Shown in pieces: positions 33,873 through 43,624 of a DNA stretch of 64,000 nt (positions are counted from its first letter, which is position 1; the number at the start of each line of letters is the position of its first letter). Both the position numbers and the translations under genes were made by a program. The notes under the pieces are model-generated. The model did not search any database. It was not told the origin of the DNA and saw only the letters and a program-made list of their open reading frames with translations. Source of the stretch: Chthoniobacterales bacterium (lineage in GTDB: Bacteria > Verrucomicrobiota > Verrucomicrobiia > Chthoniobacterales > DASVRZ01); contig JBDSQB010000005.1 of assembly GCA_039930045.1 (NCBI GenBank), positions 158,893 through 222,892 on the forward strand, given 5' to 3'.

Positions 33873-35285
33873 TCACTGGATCGGCGCGAGCAAACGAGCC
33901 ACGCGTACCCGCAGCCGGAACCAGAAACCGGCGTCGGTGATTTCCTCCTGCGTGACCCAATGGCTGTTCCGAAAGTCGTTTTCCAGCATCGCCTCGACTT
34001 TCTGGGCCATCACGTGATCCGCGAAACCCATCGTGACCTCGAAGTTCAGGCGAAAGGAGCGGTTGTCGAAATTCGCCGTGCCGATGGCGGTGTAGTCATT
34101 GTCCACGAGCATGACTTTTTGATGCATGAACCCGCGCCGATGCCGATACCAACGGATGCCGAGCGGGATGGTTTCTGTGAGGTAAGAGTAGGATGAAAGT
34201 CGCACCAGCTCGTTGTCCGGCTTCTCGGGAATGAGGATGCGAACATCGACGCCGCGCAGGGCCGCGAGTTGCAGCGCGGAGATAAATTGCTCGTCGGGCA
34301 CGAAATACGGGCTGGCGATCCAGAGGCGCTCACGGGCGGAATTGATCGCAAAGAGGAAAAACAACGTCGCCGTTTCCAGAGTGTCCGCCGGGCCGCTGGT
34401 GAGGCAAAGCGCGGCGGTATTGCTCTGCGGACTGCGCTGCGGCGACCAGTTGAGCACCGGCGTTTCGTCCGTGGCCCACTTCCAATCCTCCAGCCACGAG
34501 ACTTGCACGCCCTGCACGACCGGACCCTCGACCTCGACATGCGTGTCGCGCCAGGCCCCGTGACCCGGGTCTTTTCCGAGGTATTCGTCGCCAACATTGT
34601 GACCTCCCACGAAGGCGACGCGCCCATCCACGACGACGATTTTGCGGTGGTTGCGGAAGTTGATCTGGAGCCGGTTGGCGAAACCTTTCGTCGTGTCGAA
34701 GGGCGCGATCTGCACGCCGCCCGCCCGCAGCGTGTGGCAATAGCTGCGCAAATGCCCGCTGCCGATCTCGTCGAAGAGCACGAAACAGCGCACGCCCGCG
34801 GCAGCCTTGGCCAGTAAGGCATCGCGCAGCCGCTGGCCGAGGCCGTCGTCGCGAATGATGTAAAACTGCACGAGCACGTAGTCCTTGGCCTGCGCGATGG
34901 CGCGAAAGATTGCACTGAAAGTCGCCTCACCGTCGATCAGCAGCTCGGCGCGGTTATGCGTGGTGAACGGCATTTTTGCGAGACTCTCCAGCAGCAGTGT
35001 CTCGTGCTGGCGCGTCTCCAGCCGCAGGCGAAACTCCTCGACGTCGGTCACGAGTTGACGCGCCACCGCGCTGGTCTTGAGCGTTTCCGCTCGGCGCGAA
35101 TGGATGTAACCGGCAAATTTGCTGCGGCCAAAAACGAAATACGCAGGCACCGCCAGCCACGGGATCGCGTTCAACGCCACCGCCCAGGCAATCGCGCCCT
35201 GCGAAGTGCGCGTTTCGAGAATGGCTTTGATCGAGGTGAGAAACCCGGCCAGTTGAAATCCGGCCAGCAGGAGGGTCAGCCACAT
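33873..35285 (-). CDS. cls: Cardiolipin synthase (phospholipase D family)
   Basis: Makes cardiolipin from two phosphatidylglycerol molecules at the inner membrane. The 470-residue protein has two N-terminal transmembrane helices (LTLLLAGFQLAGFLTSIKAI and the SQGAIAWAVALNAIPWLAVP helix) and two HKD motifs, HRKIVVVDGRVAFVGGHN and HQKVMLVDNDYTAIGTANFD. Both catalytic sites are intact and the length is typical of ClsA. Confidence 0.92.
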   Translation of the reverse strand: MWLTLLLAGFQLAGFLTSIKAILETRTSQGAIAWAVALNAIPWLAVPAYFVFGRSKFAGYIHSRRAETLKTSAVARQLVTDVEEFRLRLETRQHETLLLESLAKMPFTTHNRAELLIDGEATFSAIFRAIAQAKDYVLVQFYIIRDDGLGQRLRDALLAKAAAGVRCFVLFDEIGSGHLRSYCHTLRAGGVQIAPFDTTKGFANRLQINFRNHRKIVVVDGRVAFVGGHNVGDEYLGKDPGHGAWRDTHVEVEGPVVQGVQVSWLEDWKWATDETPVLNWSPQRSPQSNTAALCLTSGPADTLETATLFFLFAINSARERLWIASPYFVPDEQFISALQLAALRGVDVRILIPEKPDNELVRLSSYSYLTETIPLGIRWYRHRRGFMHQKVMLVDNDYTAIGTANFDNRSFRLNFEVTMGFADHVMAQKVEAMLENDFRNSHWVTQEEITDAGFWFRLRVRVARLLAPIQ

Positions 35286-35431
35286 GGCGCTCAGACTCGG
35301 AAGATTCTCGGAAGAAGGAAATCTTTTTTCCTCGGCAGATAACGCAGACGGTGGACATTTTCACAAATCTCCGCAGGGAAATCATCCGTGGCAGGATTTT
35401 TGCTAGGTAACGGGAAACAACTTTACCCATT

Positions 35432-36619
35432 TTGAACAAAGAACTCCTCGACCACATCCTCGCCGCCATGATCGATACCGACGACGGCGTTTCCGATCTC
35501 CTTTTCGTCGTGGGCAAGCCGCCGCACATCGAGTTGCATGGTCATCTGCACGCCATGGAGACCGATCCGCCCGATCTCGGCCTGACTCACGCCCAAGTCT
35601 CCGCGATGGGAAAAATTCTCATGAACGGCAACAAGCGGCTCGAAGAGGACTGGCTCGTGAATGGCTCGTGCGATTGCAGCTACTCCATCCCCGAGGCGCG
35701 TTTTCGGGTAAATTTCTTCCGGCAAAACAGCAACCCGGCCATCGTCATGCGCAAGCTGAACTCCGTCATTCCTAACATGAAGGCGCTCAACCTGCCCGCC
35801 GTCTTCAAGAACATCATCAAAGAGAAAAACGGCATCATCTTCGTCACCGGCGGCACCGGCAGCGGCAAGACGACGACGCTCGCCGCCATGCTCAATGAGA
35901 TCAACGAGCAGCAGTCGTGTCACATCATAACCCTCGAAGACCCGATCGAATTTCTCCATCCGCACAAGAAATCCATCTTCTGCCAGCGCGAACTCGGGAA
36001 GGACTTCAACTCTTTCCCCAACGGCCTCCGCGCCGCCCTGCGCCAGGCGCCGAAAGTCATCCTCGTCGGAGAAATTCGCGACCGCGAGACCATGGAGATC
36101 GCCATGACCGCCGCCGAGACGGGTCACGTTGTATTCAGCACCCTGCACACGATCAACGCCGGCCAATCCATCAACCGCGTCCTCGGCATGTTCACCCGCG
36201 AGGAGGAACCCCTCATCCGCCAGCGCCTCGCCGAGACCCTCCGCTACGTCATCAGCCAGCGGCTCGTTACGAAGATCAGCGGAGGCCGCCACCTCATCAC
36301 CGAGATCATGGGCAGCAGCCTGAGCACGCGCGAAGCCATGCTCTACGGTGAAAAAGACGGACGCACCTTTCAGGACATCATCGAAGCCGCCGTCCCACAA
36401 GGCTGGCACAGCTTCGACCAGGAACTCCTCCAGGCCGTGGAAAAAGGCATCATCACCGAGGAATCCGCCATGCTCTACTGCAACATCAAAAACAAGATGA
36501 GCCGCGAACTCGACTCGCTGCGCAACCAGAAAACCTCCAAATCCTCCGGTTTCCAGGAAAGCGGCCTTCGCATCCAGGAAAAACCCGCCGCCGCAGTCCC
36601 TCCGGCGTTGCCGGTTTAA
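35432..36619 (+). CDS. pilT: PilT/PilU-like type IV pilus retraction ATPase
   Basis: Cytoplasmic hexameric ATPase that retracts type IV pili. The 395-residue protein has FVTGGTGSGKTTTLAAMLNE (Walker A at residues 140-147), EDPIEFLHPHKKSI, the Walker B region VILVGEIRDRETMEIAMTAA and STLHT. The C-terminal 60 residues hold a Lys/Ser/Pro tail; an AIRNLIR-type retraction motif is not obvious, so PilU-like assignment is possible. The start is TTG at 35432; the first ATG at 35468 would cut the conserved N-terminal helix. No other pilus genes are nearby. Confidence 0.9.
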   Translation: MNKELLDHILAAMIDTDDGVSDLLFVVGKPPHIELHGHLHAMETDPPDLGLTHAQVSAMGKILMNGNKRLEEDWLVNGSCDCSYSIPEARFRVNFFRQNSNPAIVMRKLNSVIPNMKALNLPAVFKNIIKEKNGIIFVTGGTGSGKTTTLAAMLNEINEQQSCHIITLEDPIEFLHPHKKSIFCQRELGKDFNSFPNGLRAALRQAPKVILVGEIRDRETMEIAMTAAETGHVVFSTLHTINAGQSINRVLGMFTREEEPLIRQRLAETLRYVISQRLVTKISGGRHLITEIMGSSLSTREAMLYGEKDGRTFQDIIEAAVPQGWHSFDQELLQAVEKGIITEESAMLYCNIKNKMSRELDSLRNQKTSKSSGFQESGLRIQEKPAAAVPPALPV

Positions 36620-36632
36620 ATCCTTGGATTCG

Positions 36633-37715
36633 ATGGTTCTTAAAACATTGCCACCTCAAAGCGACGCGGGTTCTAATAAGGACCTGAAGCCTGCTCCAAA
36701 ACCCGACCCGATACCTTGGGCTTGGCTTTCCCTCTCTCGCTTTCTGCTTGCCTCCATCGTCGCTGCGCAGCATTTGGGGGATTACCTTCCGGGTGCAGTC
36801 CAGCAGTTTGTCGCTTCATTCGGCAAAGTCGAAGCCATCTTTGGGTTTCTCCTCATCAGTGGTCTTTCCATCGGCTCATCGATTAACAAGGATGCCGATG
36901 GATTTTATGTGCGACGCCTCAAGCGAATATACCCGGTCTATCTCTTTTCCATTGCTTACCTGTTTATCGTGGATAGGTCAGCCGCTTTTGCGTCTACTCC
37001 TTACAGATGGCAGATGCAGTTGCTAGCTGCTTTGTTGTTTTTACAAAATGTGATCATCCCGTACTCGCTGGTGATACCGGCCTGGACGCTCGCTACCGAG
37101 GTGTGGCTCTATACGCTGGCTCCACTTTTCCAGAAAATCACCACCCGCTGGCTGCAATGGCTCACTCTAGGCTCGCTGCTGTTTTATGCTGGATACACTC
37201 TCAGCCGGTCACTTCTCCATCAGCCTTATTTCGCGGGCACGATGTATGGAATCAACCTGCCTTGTCTGGCATTTCCCTGGTTGATCGGGTTTCTAATCGC
37301 TCGAAAATGGGAGACTCGCCGACAGGTATTGAGCTTGTGTGTGACTTGCCTGGTGTTTCACATCAGCCTGGTCGCAGTCATTCAAATAGGATCGATGTGG
37401 CGGCGGCATACGCTCTCCAACTTCCTGCCAGAATACGGATACACCACCCTGGCCAACGCCTTCACTCTTGCGTGTGTCGTCTTCATACTCTTTTGGCCAC
37501 ACCTCAAGTCCCCGCAGAGAGGCTCGACGTTGGACCGAATATTCACCTTTTTGGGAAACATTTCCTACCCGCTCTATCTCACTCATATGACGTCTTACAG
37601 CCTCTCTCAGAAACTTAAGCTGCCCGGTTCGCTCGCCTATTGTGGCACTGCCGCCATCATGGCCTGCGTTTGCTACATCCTCGTCGATTTCTACAGTCGC
37701 AAGAGAAGGAGCTGA
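36633..37715 (+). CDS. Acyltransferase 3 family membrane protein
   Basis: A 360-residue inner-membrane protein with about ten helices, of the family that O-acetylates or O-succinylates sugars and lipids. Diagnostic pieces are LSRFLLASIVAAQHLGDYL (helix 1, catalytic-type His), VEAIFGFLLISGLSIGSSI, FYVRRLKRIYPVYLFSIAYL and FTFLGNISYPLYLTHM near the end. Substrate is unknown. The ATG at 36633 is chosen; a TTG 9 bases upstream is an alternative. It is followed 3 bp later by a hydrolase gene, so both are probably cotranscribed. Confidence 0.88.
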   Translation: MVLKTLPPQSDAGSNKDLKPAPKPDPIPWAWLSLSRFLLASIVAAQHLGDYLPGAVQQFVASFGKVEAIFGFLLISGLSIGSSINKDADGFYVRRLKRIYPVYLFSIAYLFIVDRSAAFASTPYRWQMQLLAALLFLQNVIIPYSLVIPAWTLATEVWLYTLAPLFQKITTRWLQWLTLGSLLFYAGYTLSRSLLHQPYFAGTMYGINLPCLAFPWLIGFLIARKWETRRQVLSLCVTCLVFHISLVAVIQIGSMWRRHTLSNFLPEYGYTTLANAFTLACVVFILFWPHLKSPQRGSTLDRIFTFLGNISYPLYLTHMTSYSLSQKLKLPGSLAYCGTAAIMACVCYILVDFYSRKRRS

Positions 37716-37718
37716 CCC

Positions 37719-38930
37719 GTGATAAAAGTTCGGACAGCGGTTATTTGCGGTGTCGCCTTGCTGGCATGGTCCTACTTTGCCCGACCCATCTATGATTCGG
37801 CCTGGATCGCGTCCCAGCGCGGACGGGACAAAGTGGAGGCCAAAATCTCACACAATGCCCAGATGCCTTTCGATGATGTCGTCGCGCTCAACACCCGGCT
37901 CGTTGCGGAAACGGATGGCTACATTAAGAGCACACGCGAGTTGGATGCCCATCTGCCGCAGTTGCAAAACATCCTGTATTCCTCGCTGCCGGATTATGCC
38001 GCCAGCACCGAATTTCTGCGGGCGACCCTGCGGCAGTCGATCCAGTATCCCATCGCTAATGCGCTGCACGGAAACGATTTTTCCAGCGTGCAGGAGACTT
38101 CCATCGGAGCGGACGAACTGGCCAGCTACTCGTTGTTAGTCATCCCCGCCTTGGGCGATGCTAGTATCGCTCTGGTGAACGCGGTCGGCATCCTGATCGT
38201 TCCGAAAAAACACGACGCGAAGATGCCACTGATCATCGCCGCCCATGGGCGCGGCGGAATGCCCGATCATTCGGCCAATGGGAAAATCACGCTGATGGAA
38301 TCTAACCATCGCGATCTGGCTCGTGGCGCCATCGAGCGGGGCTGGGCCGTCTTCGAGCCGATCTATGTTTTCTATGGCCGGGGCTATCCGGAAAACATCC
38401 GCGACCTTCTAACCATTCGCGCCGAGGAGGCGGGCACCAGTCTGCTGGCGATGGAATTTACCAAGACGGAACGCGCGATTGATTACCTGCTTACACGCCC
38501 TGAATTCGATGCCAGCCGGCTTGCCATGGTGGGCATGTCCTACGGTGGCTTCAACACGCTCTACACCGCCGCGCTCGATCCACGGATTCGTGTTGCGGTA
38601 GTCGCCGCTTACTTCAACGACCGCCCCGACGTTCTGGACAGCAACGAACCTGACGGCTTCCTCGACTGGCGCTTCAGTCGCAGTGCGGGCGCTCTGCGCG
38701 ACCCGCAAATCGCGGCCTTGGTCTGCCCGCGTCCGCTGCAAATCCAAGCTGGCACGCAGGACCAGCTATTCCCCGTGGAGGGCGCTCGCAAAGCCGCGCC
38801 GGAAGCCCGCGAATACTACCGTAAACTTGGATTGGAAGACCGGTTCGACTACCACGAATTTACTGGCCGTCACGACTTCGATGGCGACGCCGCGTGGACC
38901 TTCATCGAACGCGGATTTACCGAACGCTGA
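37719..38930 (+). CDS. Membrane-anchored alpha/beta-hydrolase (dienelactone/peptidase S9-like)
   Basis: A 403-residue alpha/beta-hydrolase with an N-terminal hydrophobic anchor (VICGVALLAWSYFARPI). The oxyanion-side loop LIIAAHGRGGMP, nucleophile elbow VGMSYGGFNTLYTAALDP and C-terminal GRHDF give Ser and His of the triad, with an Asp near AGTQDQLFPVEGAR. It probably hydrolyses an ester on the periplasmic face. The start is GTG at 37719 after GGAG (AGAAGGAGCTGA). It pairs with the acyltransferase upstream; together they could add and remove acyl groups, which is inference. Confidence 0.85.
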   Translation: MIKVRTAVICGVALLAWSYFARPIYDSAWIASQRGRDKVEAKISHNAQMPFDDVVALNTRLVAETDGYIKSTRELDAHLPQLQNILYSSLPDYAASTEFLRATLRQSIQYPIANALHGNDFSSVQETSIGADELASYSLLVIPALGDASIALVNAVGILIVPKKHDAKMPLIIAAHGRGGMPDHSANGKITLMESNHRDLARGAIERGWAVFEPIYVFYGRGYPENIRDLLTIRAEEAGTSLLAMEFTKTERAIDYLLTRPEFDASRLAMVGMSYGGFNTLYTAALDPRIRVAVVAAYFNDRPDVLDSNEPDGFLDWRFSRSAGALRDPQIAALVCPRPLQIQAGTQDQLFPVEGARKAAPEAREYYRKLGLEDRFDYHEFTGRHDFDGDAAWTFIERGFTER

Positions 38931-41900
38931 TCACGGCTGGCCCACGGAGAGGCGCATAAAACGCGGGCCAGCGCCCGCAGGCAGCACGTCGCGGACGATG
39001 ATCGTTTCCAAACCCTTGGCAGGCACGTCTAACAAATCACTAATGCGATAGGTGAGGTCATCTGGATCGATCCACACCCAGCTCGACGGGTTGGTTAGAT
39101 CGGAGCTGGCACCCACTCGCATCGTGACGTCGTGAACAGAATAATCGCGCGTAAACTGCAAGGTGAGATAGTCGGTGCCCAGCCAGTTCAGGATGTTAGT
39201 CAAAATAGCGGATCGCGAGGCGCGCACGGGCGATGTGCCCAGGGCGTATTCCAGCAAGTTGGATTGTCCATCGCGATCAAAGTCGGCCAGCATTCCAGTG
39301 AGACTCGCATTGGCTAGATCTGTGCTGCTGAAGTTCTGCTGCTGCCAAAGCTGGAAGCCGGTGGTTTCCTGTGGAATGAGCCCTGCTTCATCTAGAAATA
39401 CAGCCTGCACAGCCGCAATGCCGCTGATGGATTCAATCGTCAGTGTGACCGGACCTTGAAAGCGAAACTGATAGATGTGGCTGATGCCTACAGTATCCGT
39501 CGTGTCATAACCGACACTCGGCAAAGTCTGGTCTTTGGGACTAATCCGAACTTTGTAGGTGGCCGCATCGTGGAACCGTGCTGGCATGACAACCGTGAGA
39601 TAATAAACGCCGGCATGTTGGGGGGTGATGTCAATCGTGCCCTTCCTTGTTCCTGTGTTAACCACGTATAGGCCACTAATGGAACCGGGCACATTGTTTA
39701 CGGAAAACTGGTAGTTCAGAAAGCCATCCGTCCTCCACCCAGATTTGGGTTCGATGGTGTTTCCGGGCAACAGATTTATGGAATCGGTGAGATTGCTGGC
39801 ACTCCAACTAAAGATGCGATAACCAGCCGAGCCAATGTCGCGCAAGGTTAGATTTCCTAACAGTGGACTAAGCTTGGTCAACACAGGTTTGCCAACCGCT
39901 ATCTGATTACCATTCACCTGTAACTTGGATGGCTCCGCGCCAGCTTGATCATAACGTCCGGCGACTTCCACGAGGGAGGTTAGACTCGCCGGGGTGGCGG
40001 CGACGGGGGTGGAGTCAACGGACTCGCTATGGTTAGTCACGGCGGAGACGGAGAAGTAATAGGTCTGGCCGTTGGTGAGATTGGCGATGGTTTTTCCGGT
40101 GCTCTCCACGCCGCCCGCGATGAGAGTGGCGATGCCTCCGCGCGAGGTGGCCAGCTTGACGTTATAGCTCTTCGCGTCGGCCACCGGATTCCAGGTGAAG
40201 GAGACGCGGCCATCGCCAGATTGCACTGCAACTCCCGTGGGAAACGGGTTGGGCGCGACGGGGATGACTAACATCTGAGTCTGGCCCAGAGTGCCGGTGG
40301 CGGTGGTTTCGCGGATGGTCTGCGCTCCGTCGAGCAGCCAGCGTTGCGGGCCGTGCTGGCTCTCGTCGTTCGCCCAGAGATAAATCTTCCCATTAACCTC
40401 AGTGACGAAGGAGAACGCGCTGTTGCCGGCGAGCCCGGGGATCACGCCCTCGAAGCTTTCGTGGCCCAGACTCGATTCGCCAAATTGCCCGACGAACAAT
40501 CCGTCGTCGTAGAAATGCATGAACTGGCACGCCTGATGATCCGCCCAGAACTCGCCGTGGTAGCCGAAGATGACATTCCGTCCGCTGGTGAAAACGGTGT
40601 TGCCCGGATAGTTAACATTGTCGCCGATGTCGAACGAACCCAGGCCATCTAGTGGAACGCTAGTACTAACGGTCGGGCTCGCCTTCCAGAGCCAGTCGCT
40701 GCCGCCTTTCCTCACGCCGCCGAGATGCCAACCGTTGTTCTTTGTCGCGTCGAAGGAGATGAGAATGTCAGTCGTAGTGCTGGGCATTCGGAAGTCGCCC
40801 AAGCTGCAGCAGCGGGTGAGTGGGTCCTTGCTCGTCGCGGGCGCGGTGGCGAGCGTGGTGTAGCTGCCCCAGAGCGGATTGTTTTGGTCGTCGAAACCCA
40901 GCAGTGGCTTCTCCTCGAAGGTGGCCGTCGTGCCGGAGTCGCCATAGATGTGGCCGCGACGGAGCGCGCCGGTCGGGGTGAGCGTTTCAAAGGTTCCCGG
41001 ATCGGCCTTCGTGGGTGTGAATGGAATGTTAGTCAGCCGTGTGCCCTGCGCGGTGAGTTCGACCAGTTCCTCGCCGGGAACATCCTTTTTGGCGACAGCA
41101 CCGTAAGTCCGGCCATTCGACAACGTCGTGACCTGGCGCACGCCGCAGCCGAAGTCGAAATACTCCACCGGCAGATTCGCGCCCCAGTTTCGTACTAGCT
41201 TCCAGCCCTGCGCGAGCGGCTTCGAGTAATCGACCGAGAACTCCAGGAAATCGGAGAAGACACGAGTGGGATTGTTAGCATCCACACTGGTCGAGTAGGA
41301 GACGTTTTGAAACATGATCTCCTCGAGATAGGTGCGGTCGGCGGCGAAATGGAGCAGGCGGCGATTGCCGACATCGCTCAGCCAGAAGGAGCCGTCCGGT
41401 CCAATGGCGATGGAGCCGCCCGGCTTGCCCTCGCGGTCGAGGAAAAGAAATTTATCGTGGGTCACGTCGGGTCCATTGGCAGCGTAACCGCCGGCTTGTC
41501 CGAAGGTTAGGATGGGACTGCCGGTCGTGCTAAACGCCTTCACCTGCTGGCTGCTGCCCGCGTCCACCACGACCACGAATGCCCCATTTGGATCGACGGC
41601 CAGATCGAGGGGCTCCTGCAAATTGCTAACAGGCGTGCTAACATTCGGAGTCGTCGCCGGCGTGGTGATCCGGCAGAGCGACGTGCCGCTGATCGTCCAG
41701 AGATCGCCATTGGGGCTAAAGGATAATGCGCCGGGCGAGGGGACGCTGATCGTGCGGATCGCCGCGCCGGTGCGCTTGTGGACGAGATAGATTTTATTCT
41801 CGGGACGCACACTCACGGCCAGGGTGCTGCCCGTTTTCTCGACCGCGATTCCAGAGACGCCCTTGACCGATCCGACTTTGATTCCATTGGCGAAAGGGAG

Positions 41901-42599
41901 GAAATTGGCCGGGCCGTTCTCGATCGGTGCGCCGTTGGTAAAGCTCACGCTCTGGTGCGTGCTAACATCGGAGGCCACGATGAAACCCGGCCCGCTATGG
42001 TCCACGCGCGTCACCGGGTTAGTACTATCTGGAGCTGCGAAATAGACCCAAGTTCCATCCGTATCGGTTGCCACCCATTCGGGGGTGAAGATGTTGCCCG
42101 TCTGGCTCACCAGCGTGCCATCGGTGTTGCGATACCAGCACCAATGATCGTTCACCCGCTGGATGTCGTTGGTTAGAAATTGGCGGAAATCGTAGTCGCC
42201 CTCGACGTAGCCGGTGATGTAGAAGGCGTTCGTGCCGCTAATGGTTAGATCGCGCAACGGGCGAAAGCCGCGATGTACCGTGGGACCGTATTGCGCGGTG
42301 GAAGTGTTGCCGATTGCGCCCTGCCAGATGTAGTCGAGGTGATGCGACAAGACGCGCACCGAGTAGGAGCCGGCGGGAGCGGCAGCCTGCTCGTCGGTGA
42401 GTCCATCCCAAGTCGAAGTGTGGTCGCCACGGGTGAAATCCACCTTTCTCCAGAGCGTGCGGACGAGCGTGCCATCGGGAGTAAAAACGCCCGCGCTGGT
42501 CGTGGCGTCCTCGTCGAGGGTGAATTGGAAAGGAAGCGTCGCCGCCGTGAGCTGCCCGATCAGCAACAGAAATAATGCTATGGAACGCCAGAGAGTCAT
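38931..42599 (-). CDS. Giant secreted beta-propeller/Fn3 protein with Verrucomicrobia-type C terminus
   Basis: A 1,222-residue exported protein. Order of parts: signal peptide (1-20, IALFLLLIGQLTAAT), FlgD-type Ig-like domain (about 22-90, TSAGVFTPDGTLVRTLWRKV), NHL/six-bladed-propeller region (about 120-780, with repeated LxVSPxG-type strands such as DLAVDPNGAFVVVVDAGSSQ), Fn3 domain (about 825-905), a carbohydrate-binding-like beta domain (about 915-1095) and a C-terminal region with DFDRDGQSNLLEYALGTSP and GPRFMRLSVGQ. The last segment is the standard tail of secreted Verrucomicrobiota proteins. No catalytic site is recognised; binding to polysaccharide or cell surface is likely. It is convergent with the hydrolase. 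Confidence 0.85.
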   Translation of the reverse strand: MTLWRSIALFLLLIGQLTAATLPFQFTLDEDATTSAGVFTPDGTLVRTLWRKVDFTRGDHTSTWDGLTDEQAAAPAGSYSVRVLSHHLDYIWQGAIGNTSTAQYGPTVHRGFRPLRDLTISGTNAFYITGYVEGDYDFRQFLTNDIQRVNDHWCWYRNTDGTLVSQTGNIFTPEWVATDTDGTWVYFAAPDSTNPVTRVDHSGPGFIVASDVSTHQSVSFTNGAPIENGPANFLPFANGIKVGSVKGVSGIAVEKTGSTLAVSVRPENKIYLVHKRTGAAIRTISVPSPGALSFSPNGDLWTISGTSLCRITTPATTPNVSTPVSNLQEPLDLAVDPNGAFVVVVDAGSSQQVKAFSTTGSPILTFGQAGGYAANGPDVTHDKFLFLDREGKPGGSIAIGPDGSFWLSDVGNRRLLHFAADRTYLEEIMFQNVSYSTSVDANNPTRVFSDFLEFSVDYSKPLAQGWKLVRNWGANLPVEYFDFGCGVRQVTTLSNGRTYGAVAKKDVPGEELVELTAQGTRLTNIPFTPTKADPGTFETLTPTGALRRGHIYGDSGTTATFEEKPLLGFDDQNNPLWGSYTTLATAPATSKDPLTRCCSLGDFRMPSTTTDILISFDATKNNGWHLGGVRKGGSDWLWKASPTVSTSVPLDGLGSFDIGDNVNYPGNTVFTSGRNVIFGYHGEFWADHQACQFMHFYDDGLFVGQFGESSLGHESFEGVIPGLAGNSAFSFVTEVNGKIYLWANDESQHGPQRWLLDGAQTIRETTATGTLGQTQMLVIPVAPNPFPTGVAVQSGDGRVSFTWNPVADAKSYNVKLATSRGGIATLIAGGVESTGKTIANLTNGQTYYFSVSAVTNHSESVDSTPVAATPASLTSLVEVAGRYDQAGAEPSKLQVNGNQIAVGKPVLTKLSPLLGNLTLRDIGSAGYRIFSWSASNLTDSINLLPGNTIEPKSGWRTDGFLNYQFSVNNVPGSISGLYVVNTGTRKGTIDITPQHAGVYYLTVVMPARFHDAATYKVRISPKDQTLPSVGYDTTDTVGISHIYQFRFQGPVTLTIESISGIAAVQAVFLDEAGLIPQETTGFQLWQQQNFSSTDLANASLTGMLADFDRDGQSNLLEYALGTSPVRASRSAILTNILNWLGTDYLTLQFTRDYSVHDVTMRVGASSDLTNPSSWVWIDPDDLTYRISDLLDVPAKGLETIIVRDVLPAGAGPRFMRLSVGQP

Positions 42600-42660
42600 C
42601 GTGCAAAAGCCCGCGGAAACTAGCAGGGAAAGGCTACCGGCGAAAGCGCGAGTTGACTGC

Positions 42661-42768
42661 TTCGGGAGCGCACGCGTCTCGCGTGTTCCCTTTTGCGTCC
42701 CGCGAAAGGGCCCGTCCCAGCCATCGGACGAGACGTCCGCTGGAACACGCGGGACGCGTGCTCCCGAA
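42661..42768. repeat. Palindromic element with GGGAGC-ACGCG ends, copy A
   Basis: A 108-bp element with inverted ends of about 28 bp: the left arm (42661-42689) starts TTCGGGAGCGCACGCG and the right arm (42742-42768) is its complement with a 2-base gap. The same outer motif GGGAGCGCACGCG-NCTCGCGTG recurs at 48566-48706. It sits between the giant-protein start and the ureD stop, without coding capacity. Confidence 0.8.
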
Positions 42769-42771
42769 AGA

Positions 42772-43593
42772 TCAGAGCTTCCTCAGCGGCACTTCGACTT
42801 CACCCAGGGCGCGGTAAATAGCCTGCCGCACCTGCTGGATCGCGCGGCGCAAGGTCGGGCTGTCGGCGGCGAGGAGCTTGATCGCCCACGCGCCGGGTTG
42901 CAACGGACTCAGGCCGATCCAGAGCGAGTCGCTTTGCAGGGAAAGCAGGTCGTCCAGCGCTCCATCACCACCGACGAGCGGCGTCGGCGTCACGAGATAG
43001 ACCGTCCCATAATAGGCATGGGGGAAAACGTGGCGGAGTGCCGTGAGGTTCGGCGCGTCGGGAACGATCCGGGAGCGCTCGCGGACCACCGGTTCGCCGC
43101 CGATGAGCAGATCGGTGCGCCAGTCGAGCGCGGTGTATTGGAAGCTCTCGCCCGAGGCCACGCGGCCCGGTGCGAGCGTGTCGATGTAGAGAAGCGACGC
43201 GCCAGATTCCAGTTCGATCCGGGTGTGCTGATGGCACGTCGTTCCCGCCTGCGGAATGAACAACTCGGGGAACACCTCCAGCCAGCCGCCCGCCGCCACG
43301 CGGAAGTGCTGGCGCAGAAAGATCTCCCCGGAATCCGTCCGATGCGCCCGGCTCGCACTTGGCGTCGTCACCAGGAGGCGTGCGCCGGATTCGACTTCGA
43401 TCCGACTTTCAATGCAATCCCCCGCCAGCAATCCAGCGGTCTGATTCACGATATGCACGATCAACGTCGCGCCCTCGCGCCACGGTTTGCTGAGATGCAT
43501 CGGAGCCCGAAACGATTGCCGCGTGATCGTGCTCACACCCCGGTCGTCCAACCCGCAGACCAGCTCCAGATGACCCGCAATGCCCTGGCTCAT
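42772..43593 (-). CDS. ureD: Urease accessory protein UreD (UreH)
   Basis: Binds apo-urease and helps UreF and UreG insert nickel. The 273-residue protein shows the family blocks PMHLSKPWREGATLIVHIVN, QTAGLLAGDCIESRIEVE and PQAGTTCHQHTRIELESGA. Length is normal. It is the most distal urease gene on the minus strand, separated from ureG by 184 bp that hold a dispersed repeat. Confidence 0.93.
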   Translation of the reverse strand: MSQGIAGHLELVCGLDDRGVSTITRQSFRAPMHLSKPWREGATLIVHIVNQTAGLLAGDCIESRIEVESGARLLVTTPSASRAHRTDSGEIFLRQHFRVAAGGWLEVFPELFIPQAGTTCHQHTRIELESGASLLYIDTLAPGRVASGESFQYTALDWRTDLLIGGEPVVRERSRIVPDAPNLTALRHVFPHAYYGTVYLVTPTPLVGGDGALDDLLSLQSDSLWIGLSPLQPGAWAIKLLAADSPTLRRAIQQVRQAIYRALGEVEVPLRKL

Positions 43594-43624
43594 GGGCGGG
43601 GAAAAGGGTTAATATCCCACCGCC

